From an uncultured Poribacteria bacterium (GTDB lineage: Bacteria > Poribacteria > WGA-4E > WGA-3G), in the NCBI GenBank assembly GCA_951812525.1, contig OX638316.1, forward strand, positions 2,660,506-2,724,505: a stretch of 64,000 nucleotides of DNA, written 5' to 3'. Positions 16,626-25,269 of this stretch are shown in pieces. Below the pieces are notes generated by a model. It saw only the letters and a program-made list of their open reading frames with translations, was not told the origin of the DNA and ran no database searches. The translations under genes and the position numbers were made by a program. The first letter of the stretch is position 1; every line of letters starts with the position of its first letter.

Positions 16626-17819
16626 ATGCGCATACTCTGTGCGAACGTAGGGAGCACCTCGTTCAAATACCAAATTATTGATATAGAGACTACAACCTCA
16701 CTTGTCAAAGGAGGTGTAGACCGAATCGGCGATTCCCCATCAGCCTTTACGCACGCCGTGCCGGGCAAACCAAGCGTTGAAGGCGAAATAGACGCACCGA
16801 CCCATACAGACGCAATTGCCCACGCCATCCGCCTAATCACCGATGCTGAAATCGGATGCCTCGCAAACTTGGAGCAGCTCGACGGTGTCGGATTCAAAAC
16901 GATTCTGGCAAAAGGATACTGGCGTTCAGCAAGGATTACTGAAGATGTGATAGCCGCACTTGAGGCATCAACCCCACTTGCGCCGATGCACAATCCTGCT
17001 TATATTGCTTCTATCCGTGCCTTTCAGGAACTCCTCCCCGCAACCCCGCTTGTTGCTGTTTTCGAGACTTGGTTTCATCAGACGATCCCAGATTATGCTG
17101 CTGAATTCGGTGTTCCACGTTTCTGGGTCGAGCAACACGACATTCGCCGATATGGATACCACGGTGCCTCGCACCGATATATTTCGGAACGGGTGCCGCA
17201 ACTGCTCGGACGGGAATCCGCGGAGGGACTTCGCGTTATCTCTTGCCACCTCGGTGGAAGTTCTTCTCTCTGTGCTATCAAGGATGGAAAGTCCATTGAT
17301 ACATCAATGGGTACCTCAACGCAGTATGGAATGATTCAATCCACTCGGTGCGGTGAACTCGATGCGTTTGCTGTGCTCTATATGATGGATAAGGAAGGTT
17401 TTTCTACTGATGAAATCCGTCGTCAGCTGATTGAGGATTCCGGTGTGAAGGGTATTTCCGGCACGAGTGGCGATATGCGTGATGTCGAAGCAGCGATAGA
17501 AGTGGGGGACGACAAGGCGCGTCTGGCACTGGATACCTATGTTTACGGCGTGAAAAAATATATCGGCGCGTATATCGCCGCGCTCGGTGGGGTGGATGTC
17601 ATTGCCTTTGCCGGGGGTATCGGGGAGAAGGGGGCAATAGCGCGTGCGAAGATTTGTGAAGGGTTAGAGTGGTGTGGGATTCATTTGGATCCGGTAAAAA
17701 ACGAGCAAGCCACTGGCGAAACCCAGATCTCGGCTGACAACAGTCGTTCCAAAATCCTGATTGTTGCCACGAATGAGGAACTCATCGTATCGCGTGAAAC
17801 CGCGCGTGTCCTAAGCTAA
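16626..17819 (+). CDS. ackA: Acetate kinase (acetokinase family)
   Basis: This enzyme interconverts acetyl phosphate plus ADP with acetate plus ATP. The 397-residue product shows the acetokinase signatures: NVGSTSFKYQ at the N-terminus, RRYGYHGASHRYI in the middle, the nucleotide loop CHLGGSSSLCAIKDG, ISGTSGDMRDVE and FAGGIGEKG. ATG 16626 is preferred because the upstream in-frame extension is only repeat DNA. No phosphotransacetylase adjoins it. Propionate or butyrate kinase activity is possible. It is separated from the upstream operon by the tandem hairpin repeats. Confidence 0.92.
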   Translation: MRILCANVGSTSFKYQIIDIETTTSLVKGGVDRIGDSPSAFTHAVPGKPSVEGEIDAPTHTDAIAHAIRLITDAEIGCLANLEQLDGVGFKTILAKGYWRSARITEDVIAALEASTPLAPMHNPAYIASIRAFQELLPATPLVAVFETWFHQTIPDYAAEFGVPRFWVEQHDIRRYGYHGASHRYISERVPQLLGRESAEGLRVISCHLGGSSSLCAIKDGKSIDTSMGTSTQYGMIQSTRCGELDAFAVLYMMDKEGFSTDEIRRQLIEDSGVKGISGTSGDMRDVEAAIEVGDDKARLALDTYVYGVKKYIGAYIAALGGVDVIAFAGGIGEKGAIARAKICEGLEWCGIHLDPVKNEQATGETQISADNSRSKILIVATNEELIVSRETARVLS

Positions 17820-17832
17820 CCTCATCAATCAA

Positions 17833-17857
17833 GGTAGGCGAGGTTTCCAATCTCGCT
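17833..17857. repeat. Palindromic repeat (GGCGAGGTT family) after ackA
   Basis: GCGAGGTT and AATCTCGC pair over seven of eight positions around TCC, 13 bases after the ackA stop. The left 16 bases GGTAGGCGAGGTTTCC are identical to those at 4766-4781. Confidence 0.6.
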
Positions 17858-18019
17858 GTGCACAATAGACGTAGGTTGGGTTGAACGGATATTACCAGAG
17901 TACTTACGATTCAAAGATGGCTAATGTTTGTTCTATGCCCTCCATTTCAAAGATGCTGAGTGAAACCCAACATTTTTTCTATATATAGATCCTTAATCGA
18001 ACTCAGGTGTAAATAAACT

Positions 18020-18033
18020 CGGCTTATAAGCCG
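18020..18033. repeat. Perfect 14-bp palindrome
   Basis: CGGCTTATAAGCCG stands about 35 bases before the sialidase-like start. It may be an operator or a small hairpin in the leader; no regulator is known. Confidence 0.4.
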
Positions 18034-18068
18034 GAAATTATTATAAATAACGGAGAAAGAAAATTAAA

Positions 18069-19157
18069 ATGCGACAAGTTACAATCTATCGCGAACCCGG
18101 TCGCTATGCTGGCTGGCCAGCGAATTACGGCATTTGGGCATGGGACAACGAAATCGTTGTCGGATTTACTGTTGGGTATCACAAATCGGATGCGGGTTTC
18201 CATCGCCGAGACCGGGATAAACCGTTTGTGGGGATGCAAGCACGAAGTTTAGATGGCGGTGAAACGTGGGACATCTCCGAAACGCCCTGTCGCCTGCCTG
18301 CCAGAGGTACGCTGTCCGCAGATGAACACGTCGAAGAACGGCATAGACTGGAAGCGGAGGCTTCATTCGAGACACCACAGCGCATCAATTTGACGCACCC
18401 AGATTTTGCAATAATGTGCAGCAGATCCGGACTAAGAGCTGGAGCCTATTCGTGGTTTTATACCTCTACAGACCGATGCAACAGTTGGGACGGACCCTTC
18501 CGACTCCCGATGTTCGACTATACCGGCATCGCTGCTCGAACAGATTATCTCGTCTCAAGCCCAGATGAATGTACCTTGTTCCTCACTGCGTCAAAATCTG
18601 ACGGTGAGGAGGGCTTAATATTCTGTGCCCATACAACTGATGGCGGTGAATCCTTCTCGTTGCTGTCTCAGATTGGACCGGAACCCAAAGGGTTCGCAAT
18701 TATGCCCGCAAGTGTGAGGTTATCTGATTCAAGAATTCTGGTAGCGGTTCGCTGTCGTGCCGATAGTGATTACGCAAATCCAGACTGGCAAAAATGGGAA
18801 AACTGGATTGATCTCTACGCCTCAGATGACAACGGACAGACGTGGAATTACATGAATCGACCTGTAGACAATACAGGACGTGGTGGGAACCCGCCGACGC
18901 TAACCCGACTTCACGATGGAAGGTTGTGTCTTATCTACGGTTATCGGGATGCGCCACATCGGATGTGCGCCAAGTTAAGCGGTGATAATGGCGAGACATG
19001 GGGTGAAGAAATCGTACTGCGCGATAATGGTGGAGACCACGACATCGGTTACCCACGGACAGTCCAACGTCCCGACGGGACCATAGTAACCGCCTACTAT
19101 TTTGATGAAGAGCCAGATGGGGAACGCTTCATTGAGGCGACGTTGTGGAAGCCGTGA
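18069..19157 (+). CDS. BNR-repeat sialidase-like protein
   Basis: This is a 362-residue six-bladed propeller of the exo-sialidase superfamily. Four Asp-box motifs are visible: SLDGGETW, TTDGGESF, SDDNGQTW and SGDNGETW. No signal peptide is evident, so the protein appears cytoplasmic. The catalytic Tyr/Glu and Arg triad of true sialidases cannot be confirmed by eye; many poribacterial relatives are simply annotated exo-alpha-sialidase. ATG 18069 is preceded by ACGGAGAAAG. The gene ends exactly where the minus-strand PQQ-like propeller gene ends, tail to tail without a gap. Confidence 0.8.
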   Translation: MRQVTIYREPGRYAGWPANYGIWAWDNEIVVGFTVGYHKSDAGFHRRDRDKPFVGMQARSLDGGETWDISETPCRLPARGTLSADEHVEERHRLEAEASFETPQRINLTHPDFAIMCSRSGLRAGAYSWFYTSTDRCNSWDGPFRLPMFDYTGIAARTDYLVSSPDECTLFLTASKSDGEEGLIFCAHTTDGGESFSLLSQIGPEPKGFAIMPASVRLSDSRILVAVRCRADSDYANPDWQKWENWIDLYASDDNGQTWNYMNRPVDNTGRGGNPPTLTRLHDGRLCLIYGYRDAPHRMCAKLSGDNGETWGEEIVLRDNGGDHDIGYPRTVQRPDGTIVTAYYFDEEPDGERFIEATLWKP

Positions 19158-20477
19158 TTATTTTCTGTCTGAGCGCAGGTTAAAGCAGACCAGACGATCT
19201 TTGCCTCGAACATATAACAGCCCGTTTGATAAAGCAGGTGCTGACCATGCCGGATATTCTATGAATTGTCTTCCATTTTCGTCTCTGGGAACTGCTTCAG
19301 AGAGGATGTCCATCTTTTCAGGTGTGCATTTGAGCAGCATCATCCGTCCGTATTCACCGAGGTAGATGAAATAGTCATTCACCCAGAGGAGTGAAGCGCG
19401 TTCGTTAACGCGTTGTGCCCATACGACCTTACCTGTTTTGAGTTCTACACACCGAAGTTCCCCACCAGAAGAATGTCTTGAGCTACAACCGTAGAGGTAG
19501 CCCTCGTGATGGATCGCGGTGTTCCAGTGCAGTTTCATTGATTTCTCGTGGCGCGGCGAATCTTTCCAAACAACTTTGTAGCCCCCCGGATACACTTGGA
19601 GAACAGAGCTGCCGACCTCGTAAGATTCACTGATGAAGACGAGATCGTCTGCAACGACAGGAGATGAGGCGTTGACAGATTCAATCCTTGAGCAGCGCCA
19701 TGGATAGTAGAAGTCAAGTTTCCCGGTTGTCGGTTCAAAACCGACGAGTCCACTGCGGGCGAACATGAATCCCCAACGCCGTCCATCAATTGTTGCCGTG
19801 ATGAGACTGGCGTAGCTCGCTAATTCATCAACGATTTTATAAACCACCTCGCCAGTGTGTTTATTGAATGCGACGATACCGGTGCCGTTTGGTGGAGGTT
19901 TACCGTCTGATGCCCAAATGTTTTTCGGCGTTTCCGGTGGAGAACCGCCAATTTGGGCAATGAGTAGATCGTCTTCAACAATGGGTGTTGAAGCCGTCCC
20001 GAAGAAGTTTTGAACTACGTTAAAACGCGCCGCCGTATCCACCTTCCATAATAGGGTCCCATCCGAAACGCTCAGACAGTGCAACTTTCCCTGAACCCCG
20101 AAGATATAGACCCGTTCTCCATCAATGACGGGGCAAGACCGCGGTCCATTGTTGTATCCGTACATATCTTCGTAGTCTGTGGGGTACTCAAATCGCCAAA
20201 GTTCCGTACCGGTGTCGCTTTCCATACAGGTGAGGCGCGCCATGTCGCCATGTCGCGCGAATATAAACAATCGACCATCTGCGATGGTGGGTCCCCCGTA
20301 GCTGGTGCCAATCTTCTTATGCCAAACAACCGAGGGACCTGTGTTTCTCCATGGCGCGATGTCTGTTTTCTCTTGCGATTTGCCGTTTCGCGCTGGACCG
20401 AGAAAGTCGTTCCAATCTGCCGACACGATTAGCGGGAGACTAAGTAGGATTAAAAAGACTCGCGCAAATGTCCTCAC
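19158..20477 (-). CDS. Exported PQQ-like beta-propeller protein
   Basis: This is a 439-residue protein with a signal peptide (ARVFLILLSLPLIVSA, cleavage near residue 20) and an eight-bladed quinoprotein-like propeller. Repeated blade motifs include DTGTELWRF, GTLLWKVD and TGKVVWAQ. No PQQ or metal ligands of true dehydrogenases are recognised, so it is more likely a PQQ-like scaffold. Start GTG 20477 overlaps the TGA of the upstream mannonate dehydratase gene (GTGA), with GAGGAGGT before it, so the two are translationally coupled. Role unknown. Confidence 0.82.
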   Translation of the reverse strand: MRTFARVFLILLSLPLIVSADWNDFLGPARNGKSQEKTDIAPWRNTGPSVVWHKKIGTSYGGPTIADGRLFIFARHGDMARLTCMESDTGTELWRFEYPTDYEDMYGYNNGPRSCPVIDGERVYIFGVQGKLHCLSVSDGTLLWKVDTAARFNVVQNFFGTASTPIVEDDLLIAQIGGSPPETPKNIWASDGKPPPNGTGIVAFNKHTGEVVYKIVDELASYASLITATIDGRRWGFMFARSGLVGFEPTTGKLDFYYPWRCSRIESVNASSPVVADDLVFISESYEVGSSVLQVYPGGYKVVWKDSPRHEKSMKLHWNTAIHHEGYLYGCSSRHSSGGELRCVELKTGKVVWAQRVNERASLLWVNDYFIYLGEYGRMMLLKCTPEKMDILSEAVPRDENGRQFIEYPAWSAPALSNGLLYVRGKDRLVCFNLRSDRK

Positions 20478-21493
20478 CCAGCGACCTCCTCGTTAGCCCG
20501 CTTCACGAGTGCGTTCATATAGGCGATCGTATATGCCGTTCCAACCTTGTGGTCGTCCCCCATTTGTGGAATGTGGTCAGGAATCAGGACACCGTTGAAG
20601 TTGACTTCACGGAGTGCTTTCGCCACTTCGTACATATCCTGATAACCGTTATCCACGAAGGTCTCAACGAAATGCGGAAGTGGTTGATCTACATTACGGA
20701 AATGGACTTTGAAAATTTTGCCCCGTTCGCCGAAGTAGCGGATTGACTCAACCACATCTCTACCCATGAGTTCTCCGCCTTCTAACCAACAGCCGACGCA
20801 GAAGCACATACCCACATTTGGACTATCGGCGATTTCAAGGGCGCGTTTATAGCCCTCAAAACTGCTAAAGATACATCTCGGAATGCCAGCAAGATCCACT
20901 GCCGGCGGATCGTCAGGGTGGATACCGATCATCACACCGGCTTCCTCAGCGACCGGTGCTGCCTGTTTGATGAAATACGTATAGTTATCCCAGAGTTCCT
21001 CTTCACTAAATTCACGTCCATGCGAAAGCGGCATCGGGTACAGTTTTCCACCCCAATGTCCCTCTTGGGCAGTCTCAAGGTTGAATCCCCTCGCGCTTGC
21101 GCCACCACGGGTCGTTTCGCGTTCGGTGCTCCAGATACCGTTACCCATGTGAGCGTAGGTCGTATACGGAATTCCCGCTCTACCGAGATCACGAATGTAC
21201 CGCTTGTATTGTTCAATTTTCGCATCTCGGTTTTCCAAGTTAAGCACTATCCCGTCCTGATTGTGGACATCGCTGTTGCCAAACCCGTAAATCTTGAGTC
21301 CTGCATTCTCGAAAATCTCGCGACGGCTCATGAAATAATCGTAGTTTGCATTCTCGCCGTTCGTCCAGAGGACAACGTATTCGACATCCATCTGCTTAGC
21401 AAGCTGTAAATCAGCCTCACTCGGTTCCGGGGACATCTGTGCCGTAACTTTCATACCAGGTTCAATCTTGCTTAACGGATTCTGAGTTGCCAT
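20474..21493 (-). CDS. uxuA: Mannonate dehydratase (UxuA family)
   Basis: This is a 339-residue TIM-barrel protein matching D-mannonate dehydratase, which turns D-mannonate into 2-keto-3-deoxygluconate in hexuronate breakdown. UxuA metal ligands are present: His in GIHPDDPP, Cys in MCFCVGC, His in KVHFRNV and Asp in IPDHIP. The segment TTRGGASARGF is also characteristic. ATG 21493 follows GGAGG. It neighbours sulfatase and sialidase-like genes, so uronate-rich sulfated glycans are a plausible source of substrate. The E. coli enzyme is longer (394); short forms occur in Firmicutes. Confidence 0.8.
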   Translation of the reverse strand: MATQNPLSKIEPGMKVTAQMSPEPSEADLQLAKQMDVEYVVLWTNGENANYDYFMSRREIFENAGLKIYGFGNSDVHNQDGIVLNLENRDAKIEQYKRYIRDLGRAGIPYTTYAHMGNGIWSTERETTRGGASARGFNLETAQEGHWGGKLYPMPLSHGREFSEEELWDNYTYFIKQAAPVAEEAGVMIGIHPDDPPAVDLAGIPRCIFSSFEGYKRALEIADSPNVGMCFCVGCWLEGGELMGRDVVESIRYFGERGKIFKVHFRNVDQPLPHFVETFVDNGYQDMYEVAKALREVNFNGVLIPDHIPQMGDDHKVGTAYTIAYMNALVKRANEEVAG

Positions 21494-21515
21494 TTTATGC
21501 CTCCATTTTTTATTC

Positions 21516-21607
21516 GCTGTCGGTTATCAGCGTTTGGTAAAGAGATTCATCTGTTAAGCCAACGGTTATTTTCTGACTGCTGATGGCTGAAAGCCGACTG
21601 CTAACAA
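21516..21607. repeat. Heptanucleotide (CTGANNN) arrays facing each other, locus 2
   Basis: The plus strand has five 7-bp units at 21573-21607 (CTGACTG, CTGATGG, CTGAAAG, CCGACTG, CTAACAA). The minus strand has CTGATAA and CCGACAG at about 21530-21517. The two arrays point toward each other across about 40 bases and fill the gap between the sulfatase stop and the uxuA start. Confidence 0.55.
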
Positions 21608-23005
21608 CTATTCCTCATCGCCTGCCTCTGCTTTGAGTCGATAGAGTTCTGCTGTCAGTTCAGTAACAATATCTGCGTATGCGGGATCGTCGTAGACGCT
21701 GCACATTTCATTCGGGTCCTTCTCCAAATCAAAGAGTTCCCATTCTGGTTCTTTCGGTTCATCGATGGATCCGGTTGTACCGAGTGCTTCGCCGTAGTAA
21801 TAGATGAGTTTATAGCGATGTGTCCGTATCCCGTAGTGCGCTGGGACATAGTGATGTGTGAGGTGCATCCAGTAACGGTAGTACATTGATGTCCGCCAAT
21901 CGTCCGGTGTTTCGCCATTAAAAATTGGACGTAGGCTCGTGCCTTGCATATCATCTGGAATAGAGACTCCCGCGTAGTCAAGCCAGGTCTCTGCGAAATC
22001 TATGTTCAACGACATGGCATCGGATGAACTGCCCGATTGGATCTCACGCGGATAGCGGACAAGGAAAGGCATCCGTAAGGATTCTTCGTACATGAACCGT
22101 TTGTCATACCAACCGTGATCGCCTAAGAAGAACCCTTGGTCAGAGGTATAGATGACCATAGTATCGTCGGCGATGCCTTCAGCATCTAAATAATCGAGCA
22201 TCCGTCCGACATTATCATCAATTGAGGCGACACACCGGAGATATTCTTTGATATACCGCTGATACTGCCAGTTTGCCAACTCCTTCTCCGATAATCCTTC
22301 AGGCGGCGGACCAAGTGTATCAATTTTCAGGTCACTTTCGGTCATGTGTCCGAAGACACGCATCTTCGCATCCTTCGCAGCGTTTGAACGGTTCGCATAA
22401 TCGTCGAAAAAGTTATCCGGCATCGGCACATCCTCGTCCTCGAACATGTGCGCATGCTTCTCATCGGAGTCCCACGGACGGTGTGGTGCCTTGTGATGAC
22501 ACATCAGGAAGAATGGTCGCTCCTTGTCCCGATTTTGCAGCCATTCCAACGAGAAATCGGTAATGATGTCTGTGGTATAACCTTCATGCGTTTTCTCACC
22601 ATCGGGTTCAAGCATCACCGGGTCGTGATAGAGTCCTTGTCCAGGTAAAACGTTCCAGTAGTCAAAACCGGTTGGATCCGCATTGCCGCCGTGTCCGAGA
22701 TGCCATTTGCCCACCATCGCTGTCTGATAGCCGTCTGCTCGGAGCATCTTCGCAACGTTCGGTCTTCTGCCGTCGAGGGGGTCCGACAAGGTCTTGACTC
22801 CGTTGAGGTGGCTATGTTTACCCGTCAAAATGTTCGCACGACTCGGCGTGCAAATGGAGTTCACACAGAAGCAGTTTTGGAGAATCATGCCGCCATCTGC
22901 GATACGATCGAGATTCGGTGTTTGGTTAATCCGGCTCCCATAACTGCTGATAGCATGTGATGCATGGTCGTCGGACATAATGAATAGAATATTAGGTCTG
23001 CTCAA
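21608..23005 (-). CDS. Type I sulfatase
   Basis: This is a 465-residue arylsulfatase-family enzyme that hydrolyses sulfate esters. The formylglycine motif is Cys52 in CTPSR. Metal ligands are in FIMSDDH at the N-terminus and SDQGFFLGDHGWYDK near 290. I place the start at TTG 23005 (MSRPNILF) because AAGGAGGAACAG stands just before it; a longer reading would run into the next gene. No signal peptide is seen, unlike many secreted sulfatases. Cys-type sulfatases need a radical SAM or FGE maturase, which is not in the window. A likely target is sulfated host or algal glycan (inference). Confidence 0.9.
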   Translation of the reverse strand: MSRPNILFIMSDDHASHAISSYGSRINQTPNLDRIADGGMILQNCFCVNSICTPSRANILTGKHSHLNGVKTLSDPLDGRRPNVAKMLRADGYQTAMVGKWHLGHGGNADPTGFDYWNVLPGQGLYHDPVMLEPDGEKTHEGYTTDIITDFSLEWLQNRDKERPFFLMCHHKAPHRPWDSDEKHAHMFEDEDVPMPDNFFDDYANRSNAAKDAKMRVFGHMTESDLKIDTLGPPPEGLSEKELANWQYQRYIKEYLRCVASIDDNVGRMLDYLDAEGIADDTMVIYTSDQGFFLGDHGWYDKRFMYEESLRMPFLVRYPREIQSGSSSDAMSLNIDFAETWLDYAGVSIPDDMQGTSLRPIFNGETPDDWRTSMYYRYWMHLTHHYVPAHYGIRTHRYKLIYYYGEALGTTGSIDEPKEPEWELFDLEKDPNEMCSVYDDPAYADIVTELTAELYRLKAEAGDEE

Positions 23006-23090
23006 CTGTTCCTCCTTATATTGTGAACGGAGATACATATAAAAAAATGGGAGATTTGTCAAAACCTCGTTGCAGAATGAACTAAAATAC

Positions 23091-24119
23091 CTATTTTGCC
23101 TTAATTTCTTCCCAAGCGCGATTATAGTGCCGCGTAAAATCACCTTGATCTCTCAGCCATTCAAGGGATTCCAGAACCTCTTTCGGTGGATAGATGAATT
23201 TGTGTTCCCGTAGATGCTCTGGTAAATATTCTTTCGCCGTAGGCACGCAGGTCCCATATTTCGTGAAAGCGGTAATTTTAGCGTTGACCTCAGGACGCAG
23301 GAGATAATTGATAAACTGCTCAGCGAGTGCTTTATGCGGTGCGGATTTCGGAATGCAGACGGCATCAATAAACTGGCTGGAGCCTTCTTTCGGGATAATA
23401 TATCGAATCGTGGGACGGGTTTCAGTCGCCCGGAACGCGTCTCCACTCCAACAGTGCGCCATAACGACATCGCCTGCAATAAGAAGCTCTTCCGCTTCGC
23501 TCTTGTACTGTTTGACGAGGGGCTTTTGTGTTATGAGCTTCTCTTTCGCCGCTTTGATTTCGTTCGGATCGGTTGTATTGAGACTGTATCCGAGCATCTT
23601 AAGTGCAGCACCGATCGTCTCGCGCTGGTCATCCAGCATGCTGAATTGGTTCTTATATTGCGCATCCCAAAGCACTGACCAACTGTCGGGATCAGGCGAA
23701 ACTACTGCTGAATCGTAGGCAATGCCCGCCGTACCAAATGTATACGGGACAGAATATCGATTTTCAGCATCGAAGTACTTGCCAAGGAAGAGCGGACTGA
23801 TGTTCTGAAAGTTAGGGATGTTATCTCGATTCAATTCCGCTAACAGATTCTGTTTGATTAAAATTGATACCATATAATCGGACGGCATGATAATGTCGTA
23901 CCCCGTCGCACCTGCCAACAACTTCGCCAAGAGATCCTCGTTACTGGCGTAGGTATCGATGAGAACGCTCGCCCCGTATTCCTTTTCAAATCCCTCACGG
24001 ATATCATCGCTGACGTAACCTGCCCACGTAAAGACATTGAGTTGCTTCTTTTGTCCATTGCTATCACCGATGAAGAGTGCGAGAAATATCAATGCTAAGA
24101 GGATATATTTGTTACGCAT
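23091..24119 (-). CDS. potD: Spermidine/putrescine-binding protein-like (PotD family)
   Basis: This is a 342-residue periplasmic solute-binding protein. The signal peptide is residues 1-22 (YILLALIFLALFIGDSNG). PotD-type motifs follow: LNVFTWAGYVSDDI, then LAKLLAGATGYDIIMPSDYM and the polyamine pocket stretch VPYTFGTAGIAYDS. ATG 24119 has ACGGAGCAAAT upstream. No PotA, PotB or PotC genes adjoin it, so the binding protein is separated from its transporter, or serves as a sensor. A 10-bp inverted repeat lies just upstream. Confidence 0.85.
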   Translation of the reverse strand: MRNKYILLALIFLALFIGDSNGQKKQLNVFTWAGYVSDDIREGFEKEYGASVLIDTYASNEDLLAKLLAGATGYDIIMPSDYMVSILIKQNLLAELNRDNIPNFQNISPLFLGKYFDAENRYSVPYTFGTAGIAYDSAVVSPDPDSWSVLWDAQYKNQFSMLDDQRETIGAALKMLGYSLNTTDPNEIKAAKEKLITQKPLVKQYKSEAEELLIAGDVVMAHCWSGDAFRATETRPTIRYIIPKEGSSQFIDAVCIPKSAPHKALAEQFINYLLRPEVNAKITAFTKYGTCVPTAKEYLPEHLREHKFIYPPKEVLESLEWLRDQGDFTRHYNRAWEEIKAK

Positions 24120-24171
24120 ATTTGCTCCGTTAGTATCTGTGCTATGATTGTTGCTTGTAGATCGTGCTGGA

Positions 24172-24209
24172 CAGGACGATTGTATTTACGAAAAAACAAA
24201 ATCGTCCTG
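24172..24209. repeat. Inverted repeat upstream of potD
   Basis: CAGGACGATT (24172-24181) and AATCGTCCTG (24200-24209) form a perfect 10-bp stem around an 18-base loop holding a run of A. On the minus strand this lies 50-90 bases before potD. It may be an operator, a transcript end for the rhodanese gene, or a dispersed palindrome. Confidence 0.45.
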
Positions 24210-24272
24210 CCTATTCAATACCAACTTGTTGACAAGGTCTATTATCTATGCTAATCTACCTCATAGAGGCAC

Positions 24273-24638
24273 TTATTCATCAGACCCTTCGGTTGGCAAT
24301 CCTTCGGCTTTCCAACCCCGGAAGCCTCCAGTTAACACGGAAACGTTTTCATAGCCCATGTTTTTTAAGGTATGTGCGGAAAGTGTCGCACGGGTCCCGC
24401 CGCCGCAGTACGTGACGATATGCGTGTCGGCGTCAGACGCAACTTCGTCAATGTCAAGTTCAAGATATCCGCGCGGGAGTGAAACCGCATTCGGCAGGTG
24501 TTCTTCTTCGTAGTCTGATTCGTCACGAACATCTAAAATAACAACGGATTGCTCTGTCTCCGTGAGTTCGTCAGCTGAGATGTCCCCAACGTTTGCTTTT
24601 GCTTCTGCAACCAGTTGCTCAAGGGTTTTTAATGGCAT
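24273..24638 (-). CDS. Rhodanese-like sulfurtransferase
   Basis: This is a 121-residue single-domain rhodanese. The active-site loop is YCGGGTRA with Cys78, and the conserved entries ILDVRDESDY and EEHLPNAVSLP are present. It moves sulfane sulfur between carriers in the cytoplasm; the partner is unknown. ATG 24638 is preceded by TTGGAGGAAAATT. It has its own promoter at 24722-24750 and precedes potD. Confidence 0.9.
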   Translation of the reverse strand: MPLKTLEQLVAEAKANVGDISADELTETEQSVVILDVRDESDYEEEHLPNAVSLPRGYLELDIDEVASDADTHIVTYCGGGTRATLSAHTLKNMGYENVSVLTGGFRGWKAEGLPTEGSDE

Positions 24639-24721
24639 AATTTTCCTCCAAAATATTTAAAGACTGCTGATTGAATTTGAGGGAATTTTGGCGTGGTTGT
24701 AGCCAAAACGAGTCTTTGCAA

Positions 24722-24750
24722 AATATAGCATAATGTGGTGGATGCGTCAA
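24722..24750 (-). promoter_or_regulatory. Promoter for the rhodanese gene
   Basis: On the minus strand TTGACG (24750-24745), a 17-bp spacer and TATATT (24727-24722) place the start site about 75 bases before the ATG at 24638. Confidence 0.65.
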
Positions 24751-24823
24751 CATTTTTCGGTGGGTTTCGCAAGTCTGAGTGCGCGATCGGGAGATTGCTT
24801 TTATAGAAAGAAGAGGAGAAAAA

Positions 24824-25267
24824 ATGGAACTGCTTAAAAAGTCTGTTCAGTCTGTGCTTGAGAAAGATCGGATTGGGAGTCCAGTATTCCTACGGTGTGT
24901 GCTTCACATCGCTGGTGAAGGTCAGAATCTGCTATCACCAGCAACAGAGATGGCTGCGCTCGCAAATGAGTGGATACCCTCTCCACCCGCTCGCGTCTAC
25001 GCACAGGGCAACGCAGGGACAACGCAAGTTACAGTAATGGTGCATTATGAGGGCGGACAGATGGCACTGTTGAGTGTCAATCGGGTTGATGTAGAAACCG
25101 CAATTGACATTATGTTAGTTGGTAATAAGGGGGTCATCTACCATGAAACGCCGATCGGTAGACATTACCCGAATGCCATTCCGCCGGAGTTCGGAGATTC
25201 AGGTGAACTCACAGATGCCATCACACAGTCACTTGAAAGCGGTCAACCTATAACTTTGGAGGGCTAA
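24824..25267 (+). CDS. Small protein resembling a lone Gfo/Idh C-terminal domain
   Basis: This is a 147-residue protein without recognised catalytic motifs. Its middle (VTVMVHYEGGQMALLSVNRV, then IMLVGNKGVIYHETPIGRHY) resembles the beta-sheet domain of Gfo/Idh/MocA oxidoreductases, where an open sheet measures gain of function on glycan or sugar; the Rossmann half is absent. ATG 24824 has AAGAGGAGAAAAA upstream. The next gene, two bases after the stop, is a full Gfo/Idh protein, so the small protein is probably a partner or accessory subunit. The domain call is by eye. Confidence 0.6.
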   Translation: MELLKKSVQSVLEKDRIGSPVFLRCVLHIAGEGQNLLSPATEMAALANEWIPSPPARVYAQGNAGTTQVTVMVHYEGGQMALLSVNRVDVETAIDIMLVGNKGVIYHETPIGRHYPNAIPPEFGDSGELTDAITQSLESGQPITLEG

Positions 25268-25269
25268 AC

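Noticed and set aside
24229-24251. A plus-strand promoter TTGACA-17-TAATCT
   Set aside because: The boxes are good but no plus-strand gene follows for almost 600 bases, and the area is the end of the minus-strand rhodanese gene.
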